Positions 33,303-41,700 are shown, counted from the first letter of the stretch. The stretch: 54,641 bases of DNA from an uncultured Atopobiaceae bacterium (GCA_944321515.1 CALULO010000011.1:1-54641), one strand, 5' to 3'. A program made the numbers and translations. Notes: generated from the letters alone by a model not told the origin.

Positions 33303-33334
33303 CTTGGGGGGCGGCCGCGGCGGCCGCCCCCAAG
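33303..33334 (-). terminator. Strong GC hairpin ending the ascorbate operon
   Basis: CTTGGGGG-CGGCCG pairs with CGGCCGCCCCCAAG (about 14 pairs with one bulged G). It lies 23 bases after the ulaF stop and before the ftsE promoter. No U tract, but the position and stability support termination. Confidence 0.7.
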
Positions 33335-33356
33335 GCATCATCTCTCCCGATGGGAG

Positions 33357-34061
33357 CTAGTTTTTCTTGCCCTGTCCGTAGTAGGCGTTCGGGCCATGCT
33401 TGCGCTGGTAGTGCTTGTCCAGGAGGTACTGGGGGGCCGTCGGGCAGTGGCCGCCGATGATCTCGGTGTCACGCGCCATCTTGGCAACCTCCTCCATCAC
33501 GACGGCGTGGTAGACGGCCTGCGCGGCATCGCGCCCCCAGCTGAAGGGGCCGTGGTTGCGCACGAGGCAGCCAGGCTGGGCGACGGGGTCCTTGCCCTCG
33601 AAGCCCTCGACGATCACCTTGCCGGTGTTGAGCTCGTAAGCCTCCTCGATCTCCTCGGGGGTCAGGCCGCGCATGCAGGGGACCTCCCCATAGAAGTAGT
33701 CGGCCTGGGTAGTCCCGTAGCACGGGATGGAACGCCCAGCCTGGGCCCAGGACACGGCAGCCTCCGAGTGCGTGTGGACGACGCCGCCGATCTCGTCGCC
33801 CCACTCCCGATACAGCAGCGCGTGGGTCGCGTTGTCGGAGGACGGGTTGAGGTCGCCCTCGACCACGTTGCCCTCGAGGTCGCAGACGACCATGGCCTCC
33901 GGGGAGAGCTTGTCATAGTCGACCCCGGAGGGCTTGATGACGTAGAGGCCACGCTCGCGATCGAGCTCGGACGCGTTGCCCCACGTGAAGACCACCAGTC
34001 CGTGGCGGGGAAGGTCCATGTTGGCCTCGTAGACCTTCTCGCGCAGCTCCTTGAGCATCAT
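33357..34061 (-). CDS. ulaF: L-ribulose-5-phosphate 4-epimerase (UlaF/AraD family)
   Basis: The 234-residue protein is a class II aldolase-type epimerase: TWGNASELDRERGL, IKPSGVDYDKL, Asp76 in SSDNATH, Zn ligands His96 and His98 in VHTHSEAAV and His170 in VRNHGPFSWG. It converts L-ribulose-5-phosphate to D-xylulose-5-phosphate. AraD and UlaF are hard to tell apart by sequence; the operon makes UlaF the better name. It is the last gene of the ascorbate operon. Two adjacent ATG codons follow AAAGGGG; either may start. Confidence 0.92.
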   Translation of the reverse strand: MMLKELREKVYEANMDLPRHGLVVFTWGNASELDRERGLYVIKPSGVDYDKLSPEAMVVCDLEGNVVEGDLNPSSDNATHALLYREWGDEIGGVVHTHSEAAVSWAQAGRSIPCYGTTQADYFYGEVPCMRGLTPEEIEEAYELNTGKVIVEGFEGKDPVAQPGCLVRNHGPFSWGRDAAQAVYHAVVMEEVAKMARDTEIIGGHCPTAPQYLLDKHYQRKHGPNAYYGQGKKN

Positions 34062-34094
34062 GAGACGCCCCTTTCCGCCGGCCGTGCCGGCATG

Positions 34095-34895
34095 TCAGAT
34101 TAATTCAAAGTGTTCGAGCGCCGAGGCAACGCCGTCCTCGAGGACGCCCTTCGTGACGTAGCCCCCGAGCTCGCGAACCCGCTCGATGACGTGTGGCTGG
34201 GCGTTGCCCATCGCCACCCCCACGTCAGCGGCCTCGAGCATGGGGAGGTCGTTCTCGGAGTCGCCAAAGGCGTAGGTGCACGTGGGCGGCTCCGCCATGG
34301 CGCCGACGTATGCGAGCAGGCCCGTGCCCTTGTCGATCCCCTTGACGGTGAGCTCATTCATGCCGTCCCCGAGCCGGAAGAGGACGAACCGCTCCCTCAG
34401 GAGGTCGCTCGAGAGGTACTTGGGCAGCTCGTGGTCGTGGAAGACCGCCTTCGAGAAGCGGAGGCCCGGCTCGATCTCCATGACGCCTCGGGCGGTGGTC
34501 GGGGACGGGACCTGCGGGAACCAGTTCTCCCCGCGGTCGAGGGAGACGTTGCCCTCCGCGCCCTCGAAGATTGCCGAGATCCCAAGGCGCTCCATCTCGG
34601 TCAGGGCCGCCCTCACGAGGTCGGGGGGCATCGTCACGTCACGCACGACGCGCCCGCCCACCTCGACGTGCGCGCCGTCCATCGTGACATGGCCCGCAAA
34701 GGGGAGGGAGGCGACGCCAGGGGTGACGAGGGAGAGCGGGCGCCCCGTGCAGAGCACGCAGGTGCCGCCCGCCGCCGCATAGGCCTCGAGGGCCCGTCTC
34801 ACCCGATCGGTCGGCTCCCCGTTGAGGTGACGCTCGTCGCGATAGGCGAGCGTCCCGTCGATGTCGAAGAAGCAGACCGAGCCGGGCGCCCCCAT
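34095..34895 (-). CDS. HAD-superfamily Cof-type phosphatase
   Basis: The 266-residue protein begins with motif I FFDIDGTL (both Asp present), has motif II CTGRP, a cap domain in the middle, and the C-terminal motif AFGDSENDLPMLEAADVGVAMGNA of the Cof/YbjI type. These enzymes dephosphorylate sugar phosphates or related metabolites with broad specificity. It lies between ulaE (two-base gap) and ulaF (33 bases), so it belongs to the ascorbate operon, where no phosphatase is required by the known pathway. It may remove stalled phosphorylated intermediates. Confidence 0.85.
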   Translation of the reverse strand: MGAPGSVCFFDIDGTLAYRDERHLNGEPTDRVRRALEAYAAAGGTCVLCTGRPLSLVTPGVASLPFAGHVTMDGAHVEVGGRVVRDVTMPPDLVRAALTEMERLGISAIFEGAEGNVSLDRGENWFPQVPSPTTARGVMEIEPGLRFSKAVFHDHELPKYLSSDLLRERFVLFRLGDGMNELTVKGIDKGTGLLAYVGAMAEPPTCTYAFGDSENDLPMLEAADVGVAMGNAQPHVIERVRELGGYVTKGVLEDGVASALEHFELI

Positions 34896-34897
34896 GG

Positions 34898-35758
34898 CTA
34901 CAGGCCCGCCCGGTCGAACGCGGCGTCGATCTTCCCGCGCACGTAGCTAGAGGCAAACGCCACGTCCTCGCGCCACTTCTCGGAGCCGACGTACCAGAAC
35001 TCGGCGACGAAGCGACGCACGCCCTGGGAGACGAGCTCGTCAAGGCCACCGTCGTAGTCGGTCGTCCCGGTGCCAAAGGGAATCTCGCGATACTTCCCGG
35101 CAACGGTCTCCTTGCAGTGTGCGGCAAGGATGTGGCCGCGGCCCGTGGCAATGTCGTCCGCCACGCTCTTGCCGTAGAGCAGAGACGCGTTGGTGAGGTT
35201 GCCCAGGTCCGGATAGACGCCCAGATACGGGCTGTCGATCTTCGAGACGTAGGCCATGGCCTTCTCGACCGTGTCCATGAACGGCGTCTCCATGGTCTCG
35301 AAGCCGAGAAGGACGCCCACGCGAGAGGCAATCTCGACGGCACGGGCGAGGTTCTCCTCGAACCGCGCGCGCGTCGCGTCAGTCCCCTCCTCGTAGTACA
35401 CGTCGTAGCCGGCGAGCTGAATGGTCCGGACGCCGAGGTCGCAGGCCAGGTCGCACACCTTCTTCATAATCTCAAGCGAGCGCTCCGCAACCTTCGGGTC
35501 GCTCGCCCCAAGCGGATACTTGCGATGGGCGGACAGGCACAGAGACCTCACGCGCTCCCCCGTGTTGTCCATAGCGCGCACGAGCTGGCGACGCTCTGCG
35601 GGGGTCCACTCGAGGCGCTCGAGGCGCGCGTCGGACTCGTCGACGCTGATCTCCACGTAGTCGAAGCCGCTGTCGCGCGCCACCTCGAGGCGCTCGATCC
35701 AGGTGAGCTCGGCGGGCACGGCCTTCTCGTACATGCCGAGCAGATAGCTCTTGGACAT
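34898..35758 (-). CDS. ulaE: L-xylulose-5-phosphate 3-epimerase
   Basis: The 286-residue TIM-barrel protein follows E. coli UlaE closely through its length: LGMYEKAVPAELTWIERL, FDYVEISVDESDARLERLEW, LCLSAHRKYPLG, TIQLAGYDVYYEE and YPDLGNL, with conserved metal-binding Glu, Asp and His residues. It converts L-xylulose-5-phosphate to L-ribulose-5-phosphate. The start at 35758 follows GGAGGGAGAAG and removes 12 residues of the longer frame. Confidence 0.95.
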   Translation of the reverse strand: MSKSYLLGMYEKAVPAELTWIERLEVARDSGFDYVEISVDESDARLERLEWTPAERRQLVRAMDNTGERVRSLCLSAHRKYPLGASDPKVAERSLEIMKKVCDLACDLGVRTIQLAGYDVYYEEGTDATRARFEENLARAVEIASRVGVLLGFETMETPFMDTVEKAMAYVSKIDSPYLGVYPDLGNLTNASLLYGKSVADDIATGRGHILAAHCKETVAGKYREIPFGTGTTDYDGGLDELVSQGVRRFVAEFWYVGSEKWREDVAFASSYVRGKIDAAFDRAGL

Positions 35759-35808
35759 CTTCTCTCCCTCCGGCCCTTCACGGGCCTCTTGCACGCAGGA
35801 AAGACCGT

Positions 35809-35838
35809 GGGGCCGGCCGTCGGCTGGCGGCCGGCCCC
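35809..35838 (-). other. Strong intercistronic hairpin between ulaG and ulaE
   Basis: GGGGCCGGCCG and CGGCCGGCCCC form an eleven-pair stem with an eight-base loop, 75 bases after the ulaG stop and 50 bases before the ulaE start. No U tract. It may set relative message levels within the operon rather than end it. Confidence 0.6.
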
Positions 35839-35912
35839 GTCATCTGGCCCCTTACGTTCTTCGGGCCCCCCTCCCCGGTCACCGCAACGTGCGGCACCCA
35901 GGGGAAGTCAGG

Positions 35913-37037
35913 CTACAGGACGCTGCGGAACGGCACGTTGGGCTCGTGGTCGAAGCAGTCCTCGAAGCCGCGCTGGTAGACGAAGTACTTCTTGCCCGCC
36001 TCAAAGTCGGTCGGGTAGGTGTAGTGGCCGCCCACCTTCCAGTAGTAGGGCTTGAAGGTGTAGCCAAGGCGCTCCTTGCGCATGTTGTAGAGAACCTCGA
36101 TCTCGCGCAGGTCGGCCTCGAAGTTGGTCCAGACGTCCCAGTGGATCGGGATGACGACCTTGCACTGCAGGGCCTCGGCCATGCGGATGATGTCGGAGGC
36201 CTCCATCTTGTCCTGCATGCCCATGGGGTTGCAGCCGAAGGAACCGAAGGCCACGTCGACGCCGCCGTACTCCTTGGCGATGTCCTTGCCGTGCTTGGCG
36301 AAGTAGATGGAGTAGTGGGAGTCGCCAGAGTGGTAGATGTTGCCGCCCGGGGTACGGAGCAGGTAGTTCACGGCCTTCTCGTCCATGTCCATCGGACACT
36401 TGCCCCAGAGGTCCTCGCGGTCCTCGCCGGTGGAGTCGGTCGTGGTGATGCAGGTGCGGTCGAAGGAGTCCATCGCGATGATCTCGATGTCGCCGACCTT
36501 GATCTTGTCACCCGGCTTGACGGTGATGCAGCGGTCCTCGGGCACGCCCCATTTGACCCAGAACTCGACGGACTTCTTGGGGCCGATGAACGGCACGGGG
36601 ATCTCGTTGCCGTTCTCGTCCTTGGTGGTCATGCCGGACTGGATGACGTGGGCAGCGAACTCCTTGGACATGTGGTCCTGGTGATAGTGGGTCGCAAGGA
36701 CGGCATCCACGTGCTTGATCGCAAACGGGTCGAAGACGTAGGGGATGTTGCGCAGGTTCGGCTGCATCTTGCGGCAGCCGGCCATGTTGGCCATCTGGTG
36801 GCCGGGCTTCATCTTGCCGTCACCGTGGGTGCGCTTGCCGTTGCCGGTCCACAGGTCGATCGTGATGGCGGTGTTGCCCGGGGTCTTCATGTAGATGCCG
36901 GTGCAGCCGAGCCACCACATCTCAACGGTGCCGGGAGCGGGCTTGGCCGCCTCCATGTCCTCGTTCAGCCAGGTTCCCCACTCAGGGAAGGTGTTCATAA
37001 TCCACTTCTCGCGAGTGACCTCGTCGATGGCAGACAT
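35913..37037 (-). CDS. ulaG: L-ascorbate-6-phosphate lactonase
   Basis: The 374-residue protein matches UlaG: REKWIMNTFPEWGTWLNE at the N-terminus, MWWLGCTGIYMKT, GHQMANMAGCRKMQPNLR, and the metallo-beta-lactamase metal motif THYHQDH (His117, His119, Asp121, His122), then NYLLRTPGGNIYHSGDSHYS. It opens the lactone of L-ascorbate-6-phosphate to 3-keto-L-gulonate-6-phosphate. It is about 20 residues longer than the E. coli enzyme, part of it in the insert TTDSTGEDREDLWGK. AGGAGG lies upstream of the ATG. Confidence 0.96.
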   Translation of the reverse strand: MSAIDEVTREKWIMNTFPEWGTWLNEDMEAAKPAPGTVEMWWLGCTGIYMKTPGNTAITIDLWTGNGKRTHGDGKMKPGHQMANMAGCRKMQPNLRNIPYVFDPFAIKHVDAVLATHYHQDHMSKEFAAHVIQSGMTTKDENGNEIPVPFIGPKKSVEFWVKWGVPEDRCITVKPGDKIKVGDIEIIAMDSFDRTCITTTDSTGEDREDLWGKCPMDMDEKAVNYLLRTPGGNIYHSGDSHYSIYFAKHGKDIAKEYGGVDVAFGSFGCNPMGMQDKMEASDIIRMAEALQCKVVIPIHWDVWTNFEADLREIEVLYNMRKERLGYTFKPYYWKVGGHYTYPTDFEAGKKYFVYQRGFEDCFDHEPNVPFRSVL

Positions 37038-37082
37038 TCGGTCCTCCTTGTCCTTTCTGCGCGGCCTGACGGCCGCTGGTTG

Positions 37083-38129
37083 CTAGTCGTTAGAGACCTC
37101 GTAGAGGGCGACCTCGTCGGTCTCGCGGTTGGCGGCGATGACGCGGGTGGCCTCGCCGTCCTGGAAGACCCAGCAGTTTGCCGGGCCGCGGTCGTGGTCG
37201 ATGACCTCGATCTGGTAGGCGCCGTCGGCGTAGTGGACGCGCAGCAGGTCGCGGCCGGCCTTGCGGTTGCCCACGACGGCGCACTTCTCGCCGGCGAGCT
37301 CGCCGCTCCAGATGGCGTGCAGGAAGTCGCGCTTCTCGGGGTCCTCCCAGACCTTCTCGTACTTGTCCTCGACGTCGGTCGCGTGCCACACGGAGAGCGT
37401 GTCGCCGTGGAAGGCGGAGAGCGTGAGGATCTCGTCCTTGCCGTCGCCGTCGAAGTCAACCATGCAGATGTCGCTGGTGGGCTGGACGATCAGGCAGCGC
37501 ACGTCCCAGGCGCCGTCGGCCGTCGCGGGCGGGGTGTAGCGGAAGACGCCGGCCGCGGTGGACACAAGGGCGAAGCTGTGGTCGGGCGCGTTCCAGAAGC
37601 CGTGGTTCTGCACCTGGCAGCTGGCGAGCATCGTGGGCTCGACCGTGGCAGTCTCCAGGTTGTCGCCGAGCTTGGCAACGTAGACGGCACCGGGGGTCTG
37701 CCAGTCGTTCTTGATGCCCTGGCGGCAGGCGCTCTTGATGGTGCAGGCGATGAGCCACAGCTGGCCGTCAGCGCCGCGCAGCAGGCCGAAGCGGTGGACG
37801 TAGGGCAGGTCGCAGATGCGGTGGCTGGCCCAGGAGCCGTCAGCGGCGCGGGTATAGCAGGCGATGCCGGCGGTGTCGGCGCCGAAGTTGGGCGAGAAGA
37901 ACTCGGAGGTCGCGAGAAGCTGGTCCTTGCGGCCAGGGACCTGGGTGACGGTCATGACGCCGCCGGGGCCCTCGGTGACGGTCTCCATGGGAGTGCCGTC
38001 GAGCGCGAAGCGACGAATCGGTCCGTCCTTCTCGACGCCGATGACGAAGCTCTGAGCGTCCTCGCCGTCGAACATGCCAATGGCGTAGGCCTTAGGCATG
38101 CTCGCAATGACCTTCTTGGTGTACTGCAT
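37083..38129 (-). CDS. Uncharacterised FG-GAP/beta-propeller-like protein in the ascorbate operon
   Basis: I do not recognise the function. The 348-residue protein has no signal peptide or membrane span, so it should be cytoplasmic. It consists of repeated beta-strand-rich blocks with hydrophobic strands ending in polar turns (LLRGADGQLWLIACT, SFALVSTAAGVFRYTP, GEKCAVVGNRKAGRDLLRVHY, TRVIAANRETDEVALYEV). One block has a calcium-type loop DFDGDGKDEI (225-234) as in FG-GAP/VCBS repeats, suggesting a six- or seven-bladed propeller. It lies between ulaB (16-base gap) and ulaG (45 bases). This is where a decarboxylase would be expected, but nothing in it resembles the OMPDC-type TIM barrel of UlaD. 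It could be a sugar-binding, lactone-handling or scaffolding factor. Confidence 0.75.
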   Translation of the reverse strand: MQYTKKVIASMPKAYAIGMFDGEDAQSFVIGVEKDGPIRRFALDGTPMETVTEGPGGVMTVTQVPGRKDQLLATSEFFSPNFGADTAGIACYTRAADGSWASHRICDLPYVHRFGLLRGADGQLWLIACTIKSACRQGIKNDWQTPGAVYVAKLGDNLETATVEPTMLASCQVQNHGFWNAPDHSFALVSTAAGVFRYTPPATADGAWDVRCLIVQPTSDICMVDFDGDGKDEILTLSAFHGDTLSVWHATDVEDKYEKVWEDPEKRDFLHAIWSGELAGEKCAVVGNRKAGRDLLRVHYADGAYQIEVIDHDRGPANCWVFQDGEATRVIAANRETDEVALYEVSND

Positions 38130-38145
38130 GTGTGTCGCCGTCCCC

Positions 38146-38454
38146 TTAGGCCTTGAACTTCTCGGCAGCGCCGGTGTCGATGAGGTGCTGCTCCATCTCC
38201 TTGTCGGAGAGGACGTTGCGCATTCCGATGACGGTCACGCCGGCCTTCTCGGCCTCGTCGTACATGTTCTTGAAGTTGAGCGGCGCGAAGACGATGTCAT
38301 ACTGGCGAGCGGAGGAGACGCCCTCGGAGAGCGCGCAGTGGTGGATCTCCTGGACGCCCATGCCGAGCTTCTTGGTGACGCGCTCGGCGGTCATCTTCAT
38401 CATCAGAGAGGTGCCGGCTCCGTTAGCGCAGGCGACGAGAATCTTGGCGTTCAT
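38146..38454 (-). CDS. ulaB: PTS ascorbate-type EIIB component
   Basis: The 102-residue protein begins NAKILVACANGAGTSLMMKM; Cys9 is the phosphorylated residue of the lactose/ascorbate EIIB fold. It passes phosphate from EIIA to the incoming ascorbate at UlaA. AAAAGGAG lies just before the ATG. A strong hairpin (38477-38505) sits immediately upstream, between ulaA and ulaB. Confidence 0.94.
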   Translation of the reverse strand: MNAKILVACANGAGTSLMMKMTAERVTKKLGMGVQEIHHCALSEGVSSARQYDIVFAPLNFKNMYDEAEKAGVTVIGMRNVLSDKEMEQHLIDTGAAEKFKA

Positions 38455-38476
38455 GTGTGACTCCTTTTCTTCTTTG

Positions 38477-38505
38477 GGTCGGGGGCGCGGGATGCGCCCC
38501 CGACC
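38477..38505 (-). other. Twelve-pair hairpin just upstream of the ulaB ribosome site
   Basis: GGTCGGGGGCGC and GCGCCCCCGACC form a perfect stem with a five-base loop. It ends about ten bases before the ulaB Shine-Dalgarno sequence and 70 bases after the ulaA stop. No U tract, so it is more likely a processing or stability element than a full terminator. Confidence 0.65.
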
Positions 38506-38577
38506 AACTACCTGTGTGTTACGCAACACCCGACGAAACGCCGCTCAGGTGGTAGGACATGCGGGAAAGCGCTCGTG

Positions 38578-40101
38578 CTACTTCTCGGCCTTCGCGGCAG
38601 CCTTCGCGGCAGCCTGCTCGGCGCGGATCTTCTTGCACTGCTCCCAGTCCTCGACCTCCATGAAGTAGGTGTCCTTGTGGGCGCGGTACTGAAGCTGCGG
38701 GATGGCGATGAGCGCGATGATGACGATGATGAGGCCGGCGTAGGACAGGAACTTCATGAGGCCGGTCATGATCGGCCAGACCACGGCCCAGTCCCACATG
38801 CCGAGGTATCCACCGTAGGCGGCCATGCCGACCCAGCCGGCGATGATTGCCGAGCCGAAGACCTGGAGCAGGCCGGAGATGAAGGGCAGGAGCATGCAGG
38901 CGCGCAGGCCGCCCTTGTGGTTGGCGTAGACGCCGATGGTGGCGTTGTCGAAGAACAGGGGCACGAAGCCGGCCATGACCACGACGGGGCTGCCGAGCAG
39001 GATCAGCGCACCGATGGCGAGGAACTGGCCGAGGGCGCCGAAGAGGAAGCCGATGGTCACGGCGTTGGGGGCACCAAAGCCGAAGGTGACGGCGCAGTCG
39101 ACGCCAGGCACGGAGCCCTTGAGGAGCTTCGAGGAGATGCCCTGGAAGGAGTTGGTGAGCTCAGTGACGAAGGTACGGACGCCGAGCTGGAGGATGGACA
39201 GGTAAACGGCGAACTCGAAGGAGGTGGTGATGATGTACATCACGAAGTCCTGCGACTCGGTCATGAAGCCCTGGGCAACGAGGAAGTCGCGGCCAAGGAT
39301 GACGAGAATGATGCCGAAGAAGACGGTCATGAGGATGGCCGTGGCCACGAGGTTCTCGTTGAAGATCTTGAGGAAGCCGGGCAGCTTGATGTCATCGACG
39401 TTCTTGGACTTCTTCTTGGAGTGGTCGTTCATCCAGCCGGCGACCTTGCTCGAGAGGTAGACGCCGAACATCTGCTGGTGGGCGATCGTGAGGCCGGCGC
39501 CGTCGGTCAGCTCCTGAGAGGGGCCGATGCAGAGGTTGGAGCCCACGGCCCAGTAGAGGCCCAGGAGGATCGTCATGATCGCAAGGGTGGCCCAGTCCTG
39601 GTCACGCAGGGCGGGGAAGCAGAACAGGATCAGGAAGAACGCCGTAGAGGCCTGCTGAACCTGGACATGACCGGTGGTGAACAGGGCGCGGCACTTGGTG
39701 TACTTCTTGAGCGCCACGAGGATGATGTTCAGGACGAAGGCGAACAGGAGCAGGAACATGACGAGCGAGAACGACTTGCCTGCGATGAACGCAGGGCCGC
39801 TCGGGTCCTCCATGGCAGCCTGAACGGCGTTCTGGCCAAAGTAGGGGTCGATGACCATGGCGGACATGTTGAAGCGCTCCTGAAGGCCCACAAGGATGGG
39901 GCGGAACGCGTTGGTCAGGCCGCTCGAGCCGACCGAGAGAATCTGATAGCCGATGACCGCCTTGATGAAGCCGGCGAGGATGTCATACCACGGCTTCTTG
40001 AGCAGCGCGTAGCCGAGGACGACAATCACGCCGATGAAGTAAGCGGGCTGCGTGAGAATGTTGTTAGCAATCCACGTCCAGATGCCCATTAGGATTTCCA
40101 T
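38578..40101 (-). CDS. ulaA: PTS ascorbate-specific EIIC permease
   Basis: The 507-residue protein has about eleven hydrophobic segments and matches the SgaT/UlaA family, not the glucose-type EIIC: ILTQPAYFIGVIVVLGYALLKKPWYDILAGFIKAVIGYQIL at the N-terminus, DPYFGQNAVQAA, AHQQMFGVYLSSK and GAPNAVTIGFLFGALGQFLAIG. It takes up L-ascorbate with phosphorylation at C6. The C-terminal tail is a helical Ala/Lys-rich stretch. ATG at 40101 follows AGAAGGAGAG. Confidence 0.95.
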   Translation of the reverse strand: MEILMGIWTWIANNILTQPAYFIGVIVVLGYALLKKPWYDILAGFIKAVIGYQILSVGSSGLTNAFRPILVGLQERFNMSAMVIDPYFGQNAVQAAMEDPSGPAFIAGKSFSLVMFLLLFAFVLNIILVALKKYTKCRALFTTGHVQVQQASTAFFLILFCFPALRDQDWATLAIMTILLGLYWAVGSNLCIGPSQELTDGAGLTIAHQQMFGVYLSSKVAGWMNDHSKKKSKNVDDIKLPGFLKIFNENLVATAILMTVFFGIILVILGRDFLVAQGFMTESQDFVMYIITTSFEFAVYLSILQLGVRTFVTELTNSFQGISSKLLKGSVPGVDCAVTFGFGAPNAVTIGFLFGALGQFLAIGALILLGSPVVVMAGFVPLFFDNATIGVYANHKGGLRACMLLPFISGLLQVFGSAIIAGWVGMAAYGGYLGMWDWAVVWPIMTGLMKFLSYAGLIIVIIALIAIPQLQYRAHKDTYFMEVEDWEQCKKIRAEQAAAKAAAKAEK

Positions 40102-40128
40102 GTGGCTCTCCTTCTGGTTGGGGCAGGC

Positions 40129-40611
40129 CTAGGCCTGATCGTGCTGTAGCTTGTCCTCGTCGACCATCGCGTCGATCTCAAGCAGGTCCTCGGGCTTGGT
40201 GGCCTCGCGGAGCTTGGCGACGACGGCATCGTCGGTGAGGATCGCATAGAGCCTCTGCATGTTGGCGAAGTGCTCTTCCTGGTTCGTCGAGCAGAGGGTG
40301 AAGAAAATCTGCGCGTCCTTCTCCGGGTCGCCCTCCTGGAAGTGGACCGGGTTCGCGCAGCGCATAAAGCCGATCGCAGTCCCGTGGCAGCCGGTCGCAT
40401 TCTCCGTGGAGTGCGGCATGGCGACGCCGGGCACCAGGACGATGTAGGGCCCGTGCTTCTCGACGCAGGCGATGATCTCCTCGGCGTAGATCGGGTCGAT
40501 GACGCCGGTGGCCTCGAGCGGCTTGCAGCACTCGCGGATGGAGTCCCTCCACTCCAACGGCCCCTCGACGAAGGCGTAGTGCCCCCTCTCGTAGATTTCC
40601 TTGAGCAGCAT
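40129..40611 (-). CDS. ulaC: PTS EIIA component of the ascorbate system (UlaC-like)
   Basis: The 160-residue protein has the mannitol/fructose-type EIIA fold. Its phospho-acceptor is likely His67 in VPGVAMPHSTEN; most relatives have H-[AG]-R-P here, so the STEN version is unusual. It is first in the ascorbate operon, 27 bases before ulaA, and should relay phosphate from HPr to UlaB. The start at 40611 has AAAGGAGAGG upstream; the longer frame runs into the AT-rich promoter. A second EIIA at 44.9 kb resembles E. coli UlaC more closely. Confidence 0.87.
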   Translation of the reverse strand: MLLKEIYERGHYAFVEGPLEWRDSIRECCKPLEATGVIDPIYAEEIIACVEKHGPYIVLVPGVAMPHSTENATGCHGTAIGFMRCANPVHFQEGDPEKDAQIFFTLCSTNQEEHFANMQRLYAILTDDAVVAKLREATKPEDLLEIDAMVDEDKLQHDQA

Positions 40612-40693
40612 TCGGAACCTCTCCTTTCCTCTGATGCCTCTGTTCCATTTGATTGCTTCTCGAGAGCATTTGGAACATTTTATTGCCATTACT

Positions 40694-40700
40694 ATGAACG
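40694..40700 (-). promoter_or_regulatory. Operator-like heptamer in the ulaC promoter region
   Basis: ATGAACG on the plus strand (CGTTCAT in the ulaC direction) lies 83 bases before the ulaC start, next to TAGTAA that could be a -10. A related ATGAATT follows at 40703-40709 and GTGAACG occurs at 40760-40766. The heptamer recurs in the other two DeoR-linked spacers. Confidence 0.5.
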
Positions 40701-40818
40701 AAATGAATTCAAATACATTCAACTCATTCAGATAATCCGTCAACGGTAGGTTTTTGGCCGTGAACGGTATCTAGACTTTTTCAAAACGTTCATTTTCTGA
40801 GCATTTTTATTATGTCTA

Positions 40819-40847
40819 TTCAAAATCGGTCAAATCGTTCATAATAT
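40819..40847 (+). promoter_or_regulatory. Promoter of the DeoR regulator with internal CGTTCAT operator
   Basis: TTCAAA (40819-40824) and TAATAT (40842-40847) are separated by exactly 17 bases, a good sigma-70 arrangement. CGTTCAT at 40836-40842 overlaps the end of the spacer and the first base of the -10; another copy lies at 40787-40793. This would allow autorepression by the encoded regulator. Confidence 0.6.
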
Positions 40848-40900
40848 AGGTCATCAATGCTCGGAACAGTATTCAACTGATGATCGACGGAAGGACACTC

Positions 40901-41674
40901 ATGGCCGAGAGGCGCAGCAGGGGATTCGTCGAGCAGCGGCGGCAGACAATCGTCGAGATACTGAGGGAGGAGGGGCGAGCGAGCGTCTCCGACCTCGCCG
41001 ACCGCCTCGGCATCTCCCCCCTTACCATCAGGAGGGATCTCACAGCCCTCGAGGAAGCCGGCGTCATCTGCAGGCGTTACGGCGAGGCGCTGCTCGCAGA
41101 AGGCACCTCCCCCCAGTCCGCAGCATCGCCCTTCGAGGCGGAGAAGGAGGCGATTGCGCGCGCTGGCGCGCGCCTCGTCGGCGACGACGAGCTTCTTTTC
41201 ATCAACACGAGCTCGACCGCGCTCGCCCTCGTGCCCCACATTGCCGCCCAGGGAGTCACCGTCGTCACGAACAGCGTGCTCGCCCAGGGGCTTCCAATCC
41301 CCCGAAGCGGGATGATTCTGGTCACGGGCGGGGAGATCCGCCCCCCGCGCGGTGTCCTCTCCGGCGAGTTCGCGCTTGCCAACATCAGGAGCGTTGCCGC
41401 GACCACCTGCTTTGTCGGGTGCGCGGGAATCTCCCTCACCGCCGGAATCACCTCGACCACGCAGCAGGAGGCAACCGTCAACTCGCTCATGGTCGAACGC
41501 GCAGACCGCATGGTCCTGCTCGCCGACTCGAGCAAGCTCGGCATCGGGGCAGGCTTCTCCTACGCCCCGCTCGACCGTGTCACGCTCCTGATTACCGACA
41601 CCGGGGCCACCGACGAGGACGTGGAGATCCTCCGGGAGGCCGGAATCCACGAGATCCGCCGAGTCGAGCCCTAG
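40901..41674 (+). CDS. DeoR/GlpR-family regulator, likely ascorbate repressor
   Basis: The 257-residue protein has an N-terminal helix-turn-helix with the family signature ASVSDLADRLGISPLTIRRDLTALEEAGVICRRYG. A sugar-phosphate-sensing DeoRC domain follows (FINTSSTALALVP, VTNSVLA, LVTGGEIRPPRGVLSGEFA, LADSSKLGIG, LLITDTGATDE). It is divergent from the ascorbate operon across a 289-base AT-rich spacer with several CGTTCAT/TGAACG words, so it probably represses that operon, as UlaR does in E. coli. The start at 40901 has GGAAGG upstream; an ATG at 40880 does not. The gene ends 26 bases before a strong terminator. Confidence 0.88.
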   Translation: MAERRSRGFVEQRRQTIVEILREEGRASVSDLADRLGISPLTIRRDLTALEEAGVICRRYGEALLAEGTSPQSAASPFEAEKEAIARAGARLVGDDELLFINTSSTALALVPHIAAQGVTVVTNSVLAQGLPIPRSGMILVTGGEIRPPRGVLSGEFALANIRSVAATTCFVGCAGISLTAGITSTTQQEATVNSLMVERADRMVLLADSSKLGIGAGFSYAPLDRVTLLITDTGATDEDVEILREAGIHEIRRVEP

Positions 41675-41700
41675 CGCGGCCGGCTGATCTGTCCACAAAA

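Noticed and set aside
35751..38156. Plus-strand frame across ulaE, ulaG and the propeller gene
   Set aside because: It spans several real genes and an intergenic hairpin. The composition is typical of antisense translation of GC-rich DNA.
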